A DNA stretch of 64,000 nucleotides from NCBI GenBank assembly GCA_951799445.1, contig OX637290.1, forward strand, positions 4,590,501-4,654,500, written 5' to 3'. Source of the stretch: Pseudisothecium myosuroides. Its lineage: Eukaryota > Streptophyta > Bryopsida > Hypnales > Lembophyllaceae. Positions 52,011 through 63,458 of the stretch are shown here, piece after piece. How positions within the stretch are numbered: position 1 is the stretch's first letter; each line of letters starts with the position of its first letter. Both the position numbers and the translations under genes were made by a program. Below the pieces are notes generated by a model. The model did not search any database and was not told the DNA's origin. It saw only the letters and a list, made by a program, of their open reading frames with translations.

Positions 52011-54741
52011 ATGAGGATGGCATTCCAGAAGTGGGCTGTATGGACTCTTATTCTCTTCATCAGTGTGAAGCTCAATGGAGCTGCTCCGAATGCTGCGAAT
52101 GGGAGTGGGAGTACTTTTCCGAAGGCGAGTTTCATATTTGGAGACTCCCTTGTGGATGCTGGCAACAACAACTACATTGGCTCTTTGGCAAGAGCCAACT
52201 ATGGTGCCAATGGAGTGGATTTTCCTGGTGGGCCGAAGGCGACTGGCAGGTTTTGCAATGGAAGAACAGTTGCAGATATCCTTGGTAATTCATGTGACGT
52301 CCAGTTTTACGAACCTGAATTTGGTTTTCAGAAGTTTTTTCTTTTTTTCTCTTTTCGACTGTTGGAATGAAACGTGATGTGAGGCTTAATTAGTAGTCCC
52401 GTGGTAGCCGATTTGGAGAGGTTGGGTGTTGTGTTGAATTGGTTCTGAATTGGCAGGGCAACTCCTGGGGCTACCGTTTGTGCCTGTGTTTCTGGACCCT
52501 GCAACGAAGGGCGAAGCGATTCTACAAGGAGTGAACTATGCTTCTGGAGGGTCAGGAATCTTGGATTTCACGGGATTCAATTTCGTAAGCTTGCAATAGT
52601 CGATCCCCTTTTTATGTCGTAAAGAACGCTCATCACCGTTGGGTTTTACGAACTCCATTCATTTTGAAGTCATGAAATTAGTGTCCATTCTAATGTTAAC
52701 ACCGAAAGAGAGTTGATTTTGTTACCTATACCAACAGCAACGGATCTTTTTCGATGAAAACTTGTCTTGCCTTATGAGTTTGCGAGTGGCGCAAGCATGA
52801 CTTGGTTTAATGGTTTTATGTTATTGATCATGGAATGGAAACAAGGTTGGCTACTGTCACCGAATGTGGACTATTACCTCCCACTTTGAAATTGCATAAG
52901 GTGTCCGTATATCGTGTTAAGAATTTGATCTCAATGAAGTTGGCTTTTCTGCCCGAGAATGTCTCCACCGCTAGATAGTAATTTCCCAAACATGTGTTAA
53001 AAACTGTTTATGTGACGTAGATAGTGTACTCTTCATTGTAAGTCACTATGTTTCTACGTATGCATTGGCTTCAGGTGAACCGAATTCCAATGTGGCAACA
53101 AATTAGCAACTTCAGGAACACCACCACGCAGATCCTGCAGATTTTAGGAGCAACAGCAGGACAGGCGCTGATCAGAAACTCGATCTACTCTGTGACCATG
53201 GGCTCCAACGATTACCTCAACAACTACTGGGTCATTGGTTCTCCTTCACCGAGGCTCTACACCCCTCCGCAATTTCAAGCCAGAATCATTAACACCTATC
53301 GCCAGCAACTGACGGTCAGTCCATGTTTCTATTAGCAGGTTCAAGCAGATGTGCTTGGGGACTTTCTCTTTTGCATGTCCTCCTTTTGTTTATTCTTTGA
53401 TAAAGGCATGCACTGTTCTTCTCTGCTTCTTAGGATGTGAAACTTGGCCCCATCTTAATCATATTTTATACTATAGAGCCATTTTTAATTCATGGATATG
53501 TGGTCCTATGGTCCGAGCTAATTAACATTCGATATTTCATATATAGTTATTTTACTTGTGTGCAAACTGGTTCTTCTAGTTGTTAAAGTGTTGTTTTCGA
53601 TTGCAGGCGTTGGTAAACCTCGGTGCACGGAAATTTATCCTTTCGAATGTGGGGCCTCTGGGATGCATACCATACCGAATGACCCTGGACTCCACAAAAG
53701 AGGGCCAGTGCGTACAGTCTGATAACACACTCGTTGTGGGCTTCAACGCCGCCCTCAAGTCTCTTGTGAACGAGTTCAATAGCAGATACCCGAATGCAAA
53801 GTTTGTCATGGCTAATTCTTACAATGTTGTCAGTCAGATCATCAACAATCCTTCCGGCTTCGGTATGCACAATCTCTCAGCAGTTCTAATTACCTGCCCT
53901 CATTCAACTCTAGTAACACTTTTCATTCATTACATTCATTCTTGAGCTCTAGTGGCAGCACTGGAGAGGAGCGGAACTTTGAGCCTCGCTTGGATTGATA
54001 TTTGAAAGTTGTTAGAACGTGACTGTCATTGTAATGCATCATAATGACATCAGTAATGTCATTTAATGCCTTGCACTGACATAAGTCATTCTGACGAGTT
54101 CAACATTACTGTTGTCAGAAGCGTTCCATTCTAAGCACCTTTTGAGAACAGTGAGAGTTAATTAGAGTCAAGTCGTGGTTTATTAAACCAAATCAAGTGA
54201 AATTATAGCGAAATGAAAGAAGACCATGCCCTTCTGGAACGGAGAAAGTGTTCTGTAGAACGATTTCCTTGAATTGCAGAATTGGTTTAGCTAGCAAGTT
54301 AACGGTTGTAATTATTATGCTTTTCGAATGAAATTCAGATCCTGGTAGACTATTCCGACGAAGCTAAACCGTCGATCATTTTGATGAAGTCTAAACCATC
54401 ACCAGTGTTGCGGATTCCTTGTGGAAAGCAGCTGATATTCTGCAGAATAATTCCCTTGAATTGAACGATCCATTATATTAATGTGCTGTTGGTTGTAAGC
54501 AGGTTTTGTGACAGCAGACCGAGCGTGCTGTGGTGTTCCAGTGGGCTTATACTATGGCTTAACTCCTTGCTTTCCCGGCGTCCCATTCTGCACCAACCGA
54601 AAAAACCGTTTCTTCTGGGACCCTTACCATCCGACTGACGCTGCCAACGTCGTCATCGGCCAACGCTTCTTCTCGGGCACCACGACGGACATTTACCCCA
54701 TCAATATCAAGCAGCTGGCGGCGCTCCAGTTGCAGGGCTGA
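52011..54741 (+). CDS. GDSL-type esterase/lipase, secreted (SGNH hydrolase)
   Basis: Five exons, in phase: 52011-52284, 52457-52584, 53075-53314, 53607-53862, 54503-54741. The product is 378 aa, the usual plant length, and the five-exon layout is the common plant GDSL structure. An N-terminal hydrophobic segment (WAVWTLILFISVKL) is a signal peptide. Block I FIFGDSLVDAGNNNY holds the catalytic Ser. The Gly block is NYGANGVDFPGG...TGRFCNG, block III is TMGSNDYLNNY (Asn), and block V FWDPYHPTDAAN holds catalytic Asp and His. These enzymes hydrolyse acyl esters in the cell wall or apoplast; the substrate cannot be read from sequence. A second in-frame ATG is two codons downstream (52017) and equally possible as start. 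All catalytic residues are present. Confidence 0.96.
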
Positions 54742-55481
54742 GTTGGTATGCAGTATGAGGAAAGAGAAAGCTCTCAGATTGTGCATTGATTGATAATGGA
54801 TTGGAAGTCGATTAACTTAGGTAGTTTAGGTTCTGCACAGGAGATGATATTATTTCATTGGGAGGGTAGGGTGCCTGGGCGTCTGCAATTCTTTGGTAAT
54901 TTGGATTCTGGTCGACCTGTAAAATTATTTTTACTGTCAATAAATTGTTTTACCCCTTACGTACGTGCTCTCTCTCGCCTGTCTCCTCACAATTGACCAC
55001 CAAGCGCTCCCAAGTCACGAGCTGGATGATAAATTGAGTGCTGAACGGTGACCCTTTTAGTCAGTCTGAAAATGTGGGAGTACACACAAAAATATAAGCA
55101 AAAAAGGGAAGAAATTCAAAAAGGGGTTAAATTGTTACTCGATGATCTATTGGAGCTTAATCGTTGCTAGTATTTGAATTTCATTCGAAAGGCAAGTTTT
55201 CGAATACGCGCCATGGAGCACATCTTGTGAAGTATTGTAAAGTGCAAACGCACATCGGTTCTTGATTTGTGACTAGAAGGTACATGTGATCTTCGCTTTC
55301 AGAGAGGGTTTTCTGTCGATTCTACGAGGCAGGAGAAATTCTCTACCCGATCGTATTAACTCAAATAATGGGGACAATCTTCACAGAACATTTATGTAAC
55401 AACGTGAACCCTGCTTGTAGCACTAATCTTTTTCAATTTCTAATGTGCTCTTGGTTCAATGCAAATTAAATGTAGGCTATT
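54742..55481. other. Intergenic between convergent GDSL and sigma-factor genes
   Basis: This holds the 3' ends of both genes, which converge. I see no gene or repeat. Confidence 0.4.
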
Positions 55482-58400
55482 TCATTCGAACTCTGTTTTC
55501 ACATCTATGTACTCCCGTAGAACGCTGTTCCGGCCTGGTTGTCTCAGCTTCCGCATTGCTTTTGCCTCAATTTGTCTTATCCTCTCACGAGTAACTTTAA
55601 AAATAATGCCTATTTCTTCTAGAGTCCTGAACCGTCCATCGTCCAATCCAAATCGTAGTCTCAGCACCTCCCTCTCCCTCGGATTCAGGGTGCGGAGCAC
55701 ACCTTCGAGGTCTTGTTTGAGCAACTGCTGTACAATGGCCTCCTCAGGTGACTCAACGTCTCTATCAGCAACAATCTCCTGTAACATCAAATAATTTGCG
55801 TTAGGCACAACGGCATCAGTTGATACCGTACTTGTGCACGTTAAGACAATCCTATCCATCACTATTGATTTTTTGAACACTCACCCCGACTGTAGTATCT
55901 TTCTCTTTGCCAATGGGCCGCTCCATTGAACTTGGGGCTCTAGTTGACTTCATTACAGAATGCATCTTCGCTACTGTCAAACCGACCAATTCAGCAATTT
56001 CCTCGTCACGTGGCTGCCGCCCGTGCTCCTGATATAGAACCTTCTTAGCTTTGTTGATGCGTGAAATGACTTCGTATAAATGAATCTGTTCAACACAGCA
56101 GCATATTGAAGATGTTATTTCCTGAATCCAATTGGCAATCAGCTCAGTGTAAGATGCTCAAATTCTTGTACATTTCTTAAGTCACTCGTTTGAACCCCAA
56201 ATGAACCTCGGAATCCGACTCAAGTCTGATGCTTCATTTTGTAGTCCGGGGAAACCCGTCAGCAGTGACATGAGTTCTTTGCGTCATAATACGAACTCAA
56301 GATGATTAGGGCGAGAAGAAATGGCACTCACTGGTAAACGAATGGTCCTAGACTGATCCGCAATTGCTCGTGTTACAGCCTGCCTAATCCACCAATGTGC
56401 ATAAGTACTAAACTTAAAACCCTTAGTCGGGTCAAACTTCTCGACTCCCTTTATCAATCCCAAGCTCCCTTCCTGTTCCAACAAAGCAACAAGACAAACT
56501 CAGAATCGGGATTTTCACTCCACACCGTTAAGGTCTCCAAATTTCGATCCTACCCATCAATTCTATTGAGAAAGTGGCTGCAAAATTCACCTCCTAGTCG
56601 GCATAATTCTTTCGAAATAAGATATATTTTCTCAGAAACAATATTCCTACAATCGAAGAGACACGGTTGACAACGAACCTGAATCAAGTCTTGAAGAGTC
56701 ATCCCTCGGCCCTGATAGGTTTTGGCAATAGAAACGACCAACCGCAAATTCGAGTTCACCATCTTATCCTTGGAGAACCGACCTTCCTTAAGCCGCAATT
56801 CAAAAGCATTTTGTTCCATTCCCACCGCTCGACTCCACTCTCCAATGGTGGGCTCCCTTCCTACCTCTCGCTGAAGATCACTGTGCACCCTCTCTAGTTT
56901 CAGAAGATCCTAAAACGACGAGGGAGCTACAAGGTTAGCACATCTTAATAACTTCAGTATGAAAAAAATAGTACAATGCGTCCAAGGTACAATTCAAGTG
57001 TGCAGACATCTAAACATTGTAATGTACCTGAATCTTTAAAGAAAGATCAACTTCTTCTTTTGATGTAAGCAACTTGGTTCTCCCAATGTCACGCAAATAC
57101 GCACGAACGGGGTCTGAAGGATCCGATGCAATCTGCGGCTTCTTAGGCTTCGGCACAGCTGGCGCGGATGCAAGAGCAGTGGCAACCTTCTCCGCTTTCT
57201 CCAATGCTCGCTCCCGCCTTCTCATCCTCTCCCCTCTACGCCTAGACTTCACTGTCACTTCTACACTCCGAATTCGAGGAAATTTCTCCGAACTTTCAGC
57301 GTCATTAGAATCTGCAAGTCACACATAAGCTTAGAAATTATCAATGATTTCATCTCCACATGAAACACCTTGTACTGCAACCTCAAATATACTCATATCT
57401 ACACACTCAAACCTCTTTATTATGACTGAAACGATATTCTAAAAACTCGTGCACATATGCAAACATTATCATTTAACGCTTGTCACACATTCAACGTATA
57501 TCATAGTGTAAAAGTTGGGACCCAGGCGGTAAGATTGAAGAGGTTGGGATATTGGAACATCCTTACGAAGTGCTCAAGAGTGGCAAACTCTAGTCATCTT
57601 ATCTAATCCAGGGTTTAAGAGAATCAACAGATTCTAATTCACAAATGACAGATATTTCTTCTGATTGGAAGGTAAGATTGGAAGATTTCTTGAAGGACCA
57701 TGGTCTTCGTAAAATGATGATGATCACCATCATCATCGCCTGCATCATTTAACCGCTAAAGAACCAAGGTCTCCCAATATTACAATTACCAATTCCATTG
57801 ATCATATTGTGAAAAGTATAAATCAGACGGGGCTAGACTTTACATCGTCAGAATCATAGAAGAAGATAAAACACATCCGTAATAAATGAAATATTCTTCT
57901 TTCAGAGAAGCTTCTTTCTTGCACGAAAGTAGGTTCTGAACCTTATCTTGATCCTTTCAGAGAGAAGTGGATAAAACACATTCTGCACAAATGAGAGACT
58001 CTTCTTCCAGATAAGCTTCTTCCATGATTTCGCCCAATGCAGTTTTCAAGAAAAGATTCTACGATCATGAGTTTCGGCACTGCACCTAAATTTGGCACAA
58101 CAGTTGCGGTGTCCTCCGCCTCCCTGATGAGGCTCGACACCCCTCTCAAGATCGACTCCAGCTTCTGCACGCAACTCTGCTCGGCCTCCAGCATGGCCGC
58201 CTCCGCATCATACTCCATCCGAAACGAATGCTCCATGTCGCTCAACCTGGCTCGTTCTAACCTCAGCAAGTCGAATTCCGTCGGAAACGCCTCGTTCTCC
58301 ACCACCATCGCATCCGCGAAGGAAGCTGCGTCTCGCGCAGCTTTGGCAGCTGCCAAAGCCAACGCCATCGCTTCCTCGGCCGCCAACACGCCTTCCTCGC

Positions 58401-58908
58401 TCCTCTCCGTCACCAAAACATCGTCCACTTTCAGAACGACTCGGCTTTGCACAGTCCTTTGGGAAGGGCGAATTATCAATAACGACGGCGACAGGAGCTT
58501 AACATTCCTGCAAATCACAGCTTAGCATTCCATCAATATCTAAAACCCAAGAAAACCCAGAAAAACCCAAAACGATTCACCACGGGAATACCGAATTCTT
58601 GGATGAATTCAGCGGAATTTAGTAAGATTGCTAAACCCTACCACATTACCATTCTCGTACCCGCGGAACCCCGAAAAACAAGATTTTCATCCGAATTCTT
58701 CAATCCCAAAAAGATGAAGAGAGAAGAGAGGTCCTTCACACCGTAAAGAGGCAATTCGTTTTCGACTTGCGCGCGTGGCGAACCTCATATTGCATTGGAC
58801 TCCGCCATCGCGTCTACTTCCAGTGCTACAACTTGCTTTTCCATCGAATCCTCGGCCTTCTGAAACGGGCAGCACCGCAGCGCAGGTCGACGACACTGAT
58901 GCCGCCAT
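55482..58908 (-). CDS. Plastid sigma-70 factor (SIG family)
   Basis: Seven exons, in phase: 58908-58742, 58507-58086, 57311-57028, 56909-56679, 56472-56332, 56085-55885, 55778-55482. The product is 580 aa. The N-terminus is Ser/Arg-rich, consistent with a chloroplast transit peptide, followed by an Ala/Glu-rich coiled region and a basic linker ([20 protein letters not shown]). Region 1.2 is [18 protein letters not shown]. Regions 2.1-2.4 include [40 protein letters not shown] and [31 protein letters not shown] leads to region 3, and region 4 has [19 protein letters not shown] and [18 protein letters not shown]. It recruits the bacterial-type plastid RNA polymerase to promoters. The SIG subtype (SIG1 or SIG2-like) is not settled here. 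Intron 2 (57312-58085) carries a possible TTAA-family end. Confidence 0.95.
57749..57768 (+). repeat. Possible lone TTAA-family end in sigma-factor intron 2
   Basis: TTAACCGCTAAAGAACCAAG differs from the tip of copy A at two of 20 positions. No inverse partner was found in the intron. It is probably a truncated relic. Confidence 0.3.
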
Positions 58909-60140
58909 CGGCTTGAATTGCCGAGGATTGTGAAGCTGATTGCTGCTCCCGGAACTGCTACATGTTCGTTCGAATGGGGAAGAGAGGCATTGCAGCTGCT
59001 ACCATTTTCAGAACTGCCGGAGGAGATGGCGCTATTAAAAGAGATGTGGAGAAGCTTTTGGAGAATTCGGAGAAGTGGCAAAGGAAGGACGATCGATCGG
59101 GGAGGTGGGGGAAGCAAGTGATGAGCAATCTTGCGAATGCGGGAGTGAGAGAGAGACAGGGGTGGTGCGGACCCTCCATTTTAGATAAGCCTTCGTCTCG
59201 TAGATTTGAACGTATGTTGGAATTGGGTAGACTGAAGCTGGATTCACTTGTGGCGCTTTCACACGGGGGCAGGAGGGATAAATCCATTGCCTCAGGAAGC
59301 CCAATATCAGTGATAATATGGAGGTTTGGGAGACTCGGTAGTAGGATTAATCCCTTACTGCTTGAATCCTTTCTTGCTAACATCTTTAGAAAAATATTTT
59401 TTACCTCAATTTTAGTAATTCCATCACAAAGAAAATGTCGTTTAAAAAAATCAAGCATTGGTTTGGACAAATGAGTAGTTTTTAAGGTCAAAAAAGCCCC
59501 TCAAACTTCTTTGTTCATCATTTGGCATTGGAGCATGAGAGCACTAAAGGATGAATAATTGTTCCAAAGAGCATGGCCTACCGTTTGTAGACGGACTTTA
59601 TAAGTGAGAAAGTAGGAAGGGAGGTGAGTAGAATGGAGAGCAAAAAAACTTCTTGACGGTATGCAAAAAAGATTTTCGGGATCATGAAAAAAATGTGCTT
59701 TAGATTGTTGGATTGCCTAGCTTAGCAACATTGCATGACCATGGGTACAAAAATTAACAATAGTAATCTCGATAGTGTTCTAATATTGGAAAGGCAAAGA
59801 ATGAAGAAAATTGCCTCTAAATTCTTAATTTCTAAAATAGCATCTAATCCACAGTTACTTCCTTTCATATTGTCGCATTACTATTGCAACTTTTTATCAT
59901 CAAAATGTGTGACAATACAACAAAGAGGTTAGACTTTTTGATATAGAAACATTAGTTCATAAGATTCTTACGTTTTTTTTTTATACAATTTCATTAATAA
60001 AAGTGTGCAAATGTGCAATTAAGAAGGCTAGAATATACATAATTTACTTATCTATTTTAGATCAGGTTACATTACATTACTTTGGACAAATTGATTATTG
60101 ATTACTGTCAAATCTTCAACATATGCACACTTGACTCCTC
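58909..60140. other. 5' flank of the sigma factor; unsupported ORFs on both strands
   Basis: A 170-codon plus-strand frame (58962-59474) and a 177-codon minus-strand frame (58958-59491) overlap almost completely just upstream of the sigma start. Neither has recognisable motifs, and at most one could be real. The GC-richer part (58909-59350) is probably promoter and leader. The remainder is AT-rich. Confidence 0.35.
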
Positions 60141-60759
60141 TTAACCCCTAAATGCCCAAGGTCTTTTCTGAACTTTTAAGAATTTGCTCTAAACTGAACA
60201 AAAAACCAACATTTTGATAAGTTATATCAATCTTTTATGAATTGTAACCGTTCAAATTCAAACTAGACATGTTAGATGTTACATAGGAAAAGAAAACACA
60301 CCAATAACATTTATGAGTTGAAAGATACATGAGGGTGTTAAAACTGCAAAAGTGACTTGAAGTCTTTCAATTTTCTTTTCACATGACAAATCTAAAAAGT
60401 TGGTCAATGAAAAAATATGAGGTTAAAGGACCTCATATGCATAACCCCAATCAATTTACGGCTTCTCAAAATCTATTCTAAATTTTTTTTAAATGAAATT
60501 CCAATGTGATTTTTCTTCCAAGATCTAGTGTATTTGAGGCTCATTTCCAAGAGCCCTCACCACTATGAAAAGTCAAGATTGCAATGGATACCCTTGCAGA
60601 CAGTCTTGAATAGAAAAAATCATAATCAATCATTTTCAAAATCGGTGTTTTGATGCTCAAACTAGACTTCAAAAAGAATTTATCAAAAATATAAACTACT
60701 AAGAATAGCAACTTGGTTAGATTTTATTTAACTTCTTGTGCTTCGGGCATTTAAGGTAA
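60141..60759. mobile_element. TTAA-flanked piggyBac-like element (copy D)
   Basis: The left boundary is TTAA at 60141-60144, followed by CCCCTAAATGCCCAAGG. The right tip near 60745-60759 (GGGCATTTAAGGTAA) is its inverse with one deletion and a damaged TTAA. The inside matches copy E (63455 onward) for several hundred bases, for example ATTTGCTCTAAAYTGAACAA. It is non-coding. Confidence 0.6.
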
Positions 60760-60829
60760 CTACACGTAAAAGCGACCCTTTCCTAAAATCGTCCCCTGGA
60801 TATTCTTGCCTAAAATGTACTTCCAGTAT

Positions 60830-61273
60830 TCATGAGAGTCTAGGGTCGATTTTAAAACAACCTATTTTTAGCACTTCAAAAATTTGTAGTTTATTCACAC
60901 GATGTTCAAAAAATGCATTTCTAAGAGAATCTAGAATCCCCTTGCAACTACCAAGAAGACCCCACAAAAAGCTTTTCAATATAATATTGGGAGCCATGCT
61001 GAATTGCTTAACTTTACGATTTTTGGTCACATACCTCAGTAGGGGGTTAAAACAGCCTTGAGCACTGTACTGTACCAGGAGGATAGAATCTGGTGAATGT
61101 ACATCCTGCCACGTCATGAATATTCTCCACTGAGGAAAAGGCGAAAGGCACGACCAATATCTACGCCTTAAATAGATTCCAGATTCTAGATCCTGGATTG
61201 GTGGGCGAATGAGGAACTGCTTGAACACGATGATATGGACACATGGTACTTTAGACTTTAGAACAAGCTCCAT
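60830..61273 (-). other. Unidentified 147-codon ORF
   Basis: The frame reads MELVLKSKVPCVHIIVFKQF and includes a Trp-rich part (YWSCLSPFPQWRIFMTWQD). The first ~80 codons look moderately coding-like and the rest does not. No family was recognised and no splice partners were found. It may be a fragment of a gene or chance. Confidence 0.2.
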
Positions 61274-61307
61274 CTCATCATTGACTGGATAATCCCTGGA
61301 ACCCTAA

Positions 61308-61653
61308 GAGCATCCCCACCCGTCCTATAACTTGGATGAACTATTAAGAGGCGCCTCCAAAACAACCCCACCTGTCCTATAAAACGGATGGCCTCTTAGG
61401 AGGTGCAAGCCAAAAGCGCTCCACACCTGGCAAAAGAGTACCAATTTGCAAGCCACCCTGCGGCCTTCAAAACAGCAAGAGACAAGTTCCGCAAAGGTTG
61501 CATCAATCTCCGGTGCGAGTCGTCAGGCTGTGAGAGGCTGGGGTATGGACTCTTAAAAGGCCATGGGTGGTCTTTCTCATCAATCTCCGGTCGAGGCCCC
61601 ATCCATCTCCAGGTGAGGCCGCCTGCATTTTGACAGGACGGGTGGTCTTGCTC
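61308..61653. mobile_element. Tourist-like MITE
   Basis: The left tip GAGCATCCCCACCCGTCCT and the reverse complement of the right tip (GAGCAAGACCACCCGTCCT) match at 16 of 19. They are flanked by TAA on both sides (61305-61307 and 61654-61656). It is 346 bp and GC-richer than its flanks. A repeated GTCCTATAA word lies near the left end. Open frames across it are not genes. Confidence 0.65.
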
Positions 61654-61667
61654 TAAATCCTATTGTG

Positions 61668-62518
61668 CAGTGGCCCCCCAAAAGGTTGACGCCCCCTTTT
61701 TGGACCACTCAGTTTTTTGGCATTACTCATAATACACATGAAAGTTTTTGTTTCCCTCAATCAACGCAATCCATACCAAATTTTTAGTTCCAAAAAAACA
61801 AAACTCCAATTTTTTTTTAAATTAAATTTTTTTTTTCATGATTTTACATGAAAATTCATAGAGAAAAATTAGTGATGAATTTTTTTAATTTGATTGCGGG
61901 AATATTTAGAAAGCATCCATACGGACATCTTTCCTTCAACAAGCATCTTTAAAAAAGTTTCACAATTCTCTCAATTTTTGGCTTTGGAATGTGAGTAGCA
62001 ATAGGGCCCAAATTTTTGAAAATTCATATCTTTTTATTGGAATTAGATTATTCTATTTGACCCTCACATTGTAACTATTTTTGTATATTTGAGCATGATG
62101 GTACAATTACTTTACCAAAACCTAATTACAATAAAGAGATGTGAGTTTTTGAAAATTTGGGCCCTATAGACACTCACATTCAAGCCAAAAATTGAGGAAA
62201 TTGTGAAACTTTTTTTAAAATGCTTATTGAAGGACAGATGGACGGATGGATGCTTTCTACATATTTCCGCAATTAAATTAACAAATTCATCACCAATTTT
62301 TTTTGTGAATTTTTATATAAAATTATGTAAAAAAATTTAAAAAAAGGAACCGAAAATAGAATTTTGTTTTTTTGAAACTAAAATTTTGGTATGCTTAAGG
62401 GAGATTGCGTAAGATACAAATGTTGATTGAAGGAAACAAAAAAATTCATGTGTATTATGAGTAATGCCAGAACTGAGTGGTCCAAAAGACGAGCGTCAAC
62501 CTTTCTTTTAAGCCACTG
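61668..62518. mobile_element. Long fold-back element, arms of about 420 bp
   Basis: The left arm begins CAGTGGC and contains GGTTGACG, TTTTGGACCACTCAGTT and GGCATTACTCATAATACACA. The right arm contains the inverse of each in reverse order and ends GCCACTG. The two arms meet near 62090, so nearly the whole 850 bp forms one hairpin. I could not define a clear target duplication, so the superfamily is open. It is non-coding. Confidence 0.75.
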
Positions 62519-62621
62519 TATAGTATAGTCAAACTTGATAAATGGTTATAGAGATATAGGTTTAAATTTACTAATAGTTATTTTTTTATATATACTCCCA
62601 CAAAAAATACAAAGGAAATCG

Positions 62622-62977
62622 TTAAGGTAGCAGCACCCATAACCATTAGTGTAATACCCATACTTCGATTGTAGCCAATTCCCTACAAGTGTTTCCAAAA
62701 GTACCTTAAAACTCTGTCCATCCTTAATTGTGGGTGGTGGACTTTGATTTTTTTAGATTTTGGTGTTAGAATCAAGGCAACTTTACTAGAGGGTGCCCTA
62801 GGGAGTTCCACTTTGAAAATTCACAAAATTAGATGCCTTATCCAAAAATTCTATTTTTTTTCTTTCAAAATTCATGATTTTCAATTGCTACTATTGAAAA
62901 AATATTTTTCCTAGAAAAAAGTGCCTCCAACTATGCTGAATTTCTTAAATTGACAGCTATGGGTGTTGCTACCTTAA
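62622..62977. mobile_element. TTAA-flanked element with GGTAGCA ends (copy I)
   Basis: Bounded by TTAA at 62622-62625 and 62974-62977. The left tip GGTAGCAGCACCCATAACC faces the reverse complement of the right tip, GGTAGCAACACCCATAGCT (about 16 of 19). The tips differ from the CCCCTRAR family, so it is a different TTAA-targeting lineage (piggyBac or Kolobok type). Its core also occurs, without ends, at about 38640-38830. Confidence 0.6.
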
Positions 62978-63458
62978 TCCCTTAATGTACAGGATCATTT
63001 CCATAATTGACCATTTGAAAGAATATTTTGGAATTGATATACAAATAGAAATTGTAGACTTTGAATGATAGATTCCATCCGTATGGTTAGATTCACCAAT
63101 GCTATCACCAATATTTTTCTATAAATTTTGAAAGAAAAAATTAAAAATTCCTTCTAAATTCAATTACAAGCAAAAAATTTCTTAAAATGTATTTGAAATA
63201 AGGTTTACTTCACACGGTGATTTTTTGAAATCTTTATATTTTGCAAATCTATTTTGTAAATCCATTTTTGACCTAGAGTCAATACAATTTTGGCTTCGTC
63301 AACTACTTGACATATTTTCACATTTTTAATTTTAGAAAAATAATATAAAGTATATCCACAAAGTTAGGATGACTTTCATCTAGTAGTAATGAGAAAGAAG
63401 CATTAGTTTCAATCTATTCATTGCTTAGAAATTGGATGTCGCAGTGCTTAGTTGTTAA
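62974..63458. mobile_element. Probable TTAA-flanked element abutting its neighbours (copy H)
   Basis: The left TTAA (62974-62977) is followed by TCCCTTAATGTACAGG. The right TTAA is 63455-63458, and its tip has decayed. The homologous relic ending at 41448 has a better right tip, CCCTGGAGCGCTCC, consistent with the family. Both flanking TTAA sites are shared with neighbouring elements. Confidence 0.4.

Noticed and set aside
55115..55127. GGGGTTAA near the GDSL and sigma genes as another TTAA-family end
   Set aside because: The bases next to GGGGTTAA do not match the tip consensus and no partner is present.
58958..59491. Overlapping 170- and 177-codon ORFs upstream of the sigma factor
   Set aside because: Mutual shadows, no family features, no splice partners; more likely promoter and leader sequence.
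61040..61048. GGGGGTTAA as a TTAA-family end
   Set aside because: The adjacent sequence (ACCTCAGTAG) does not fit the tip consensus; it is probably chance.
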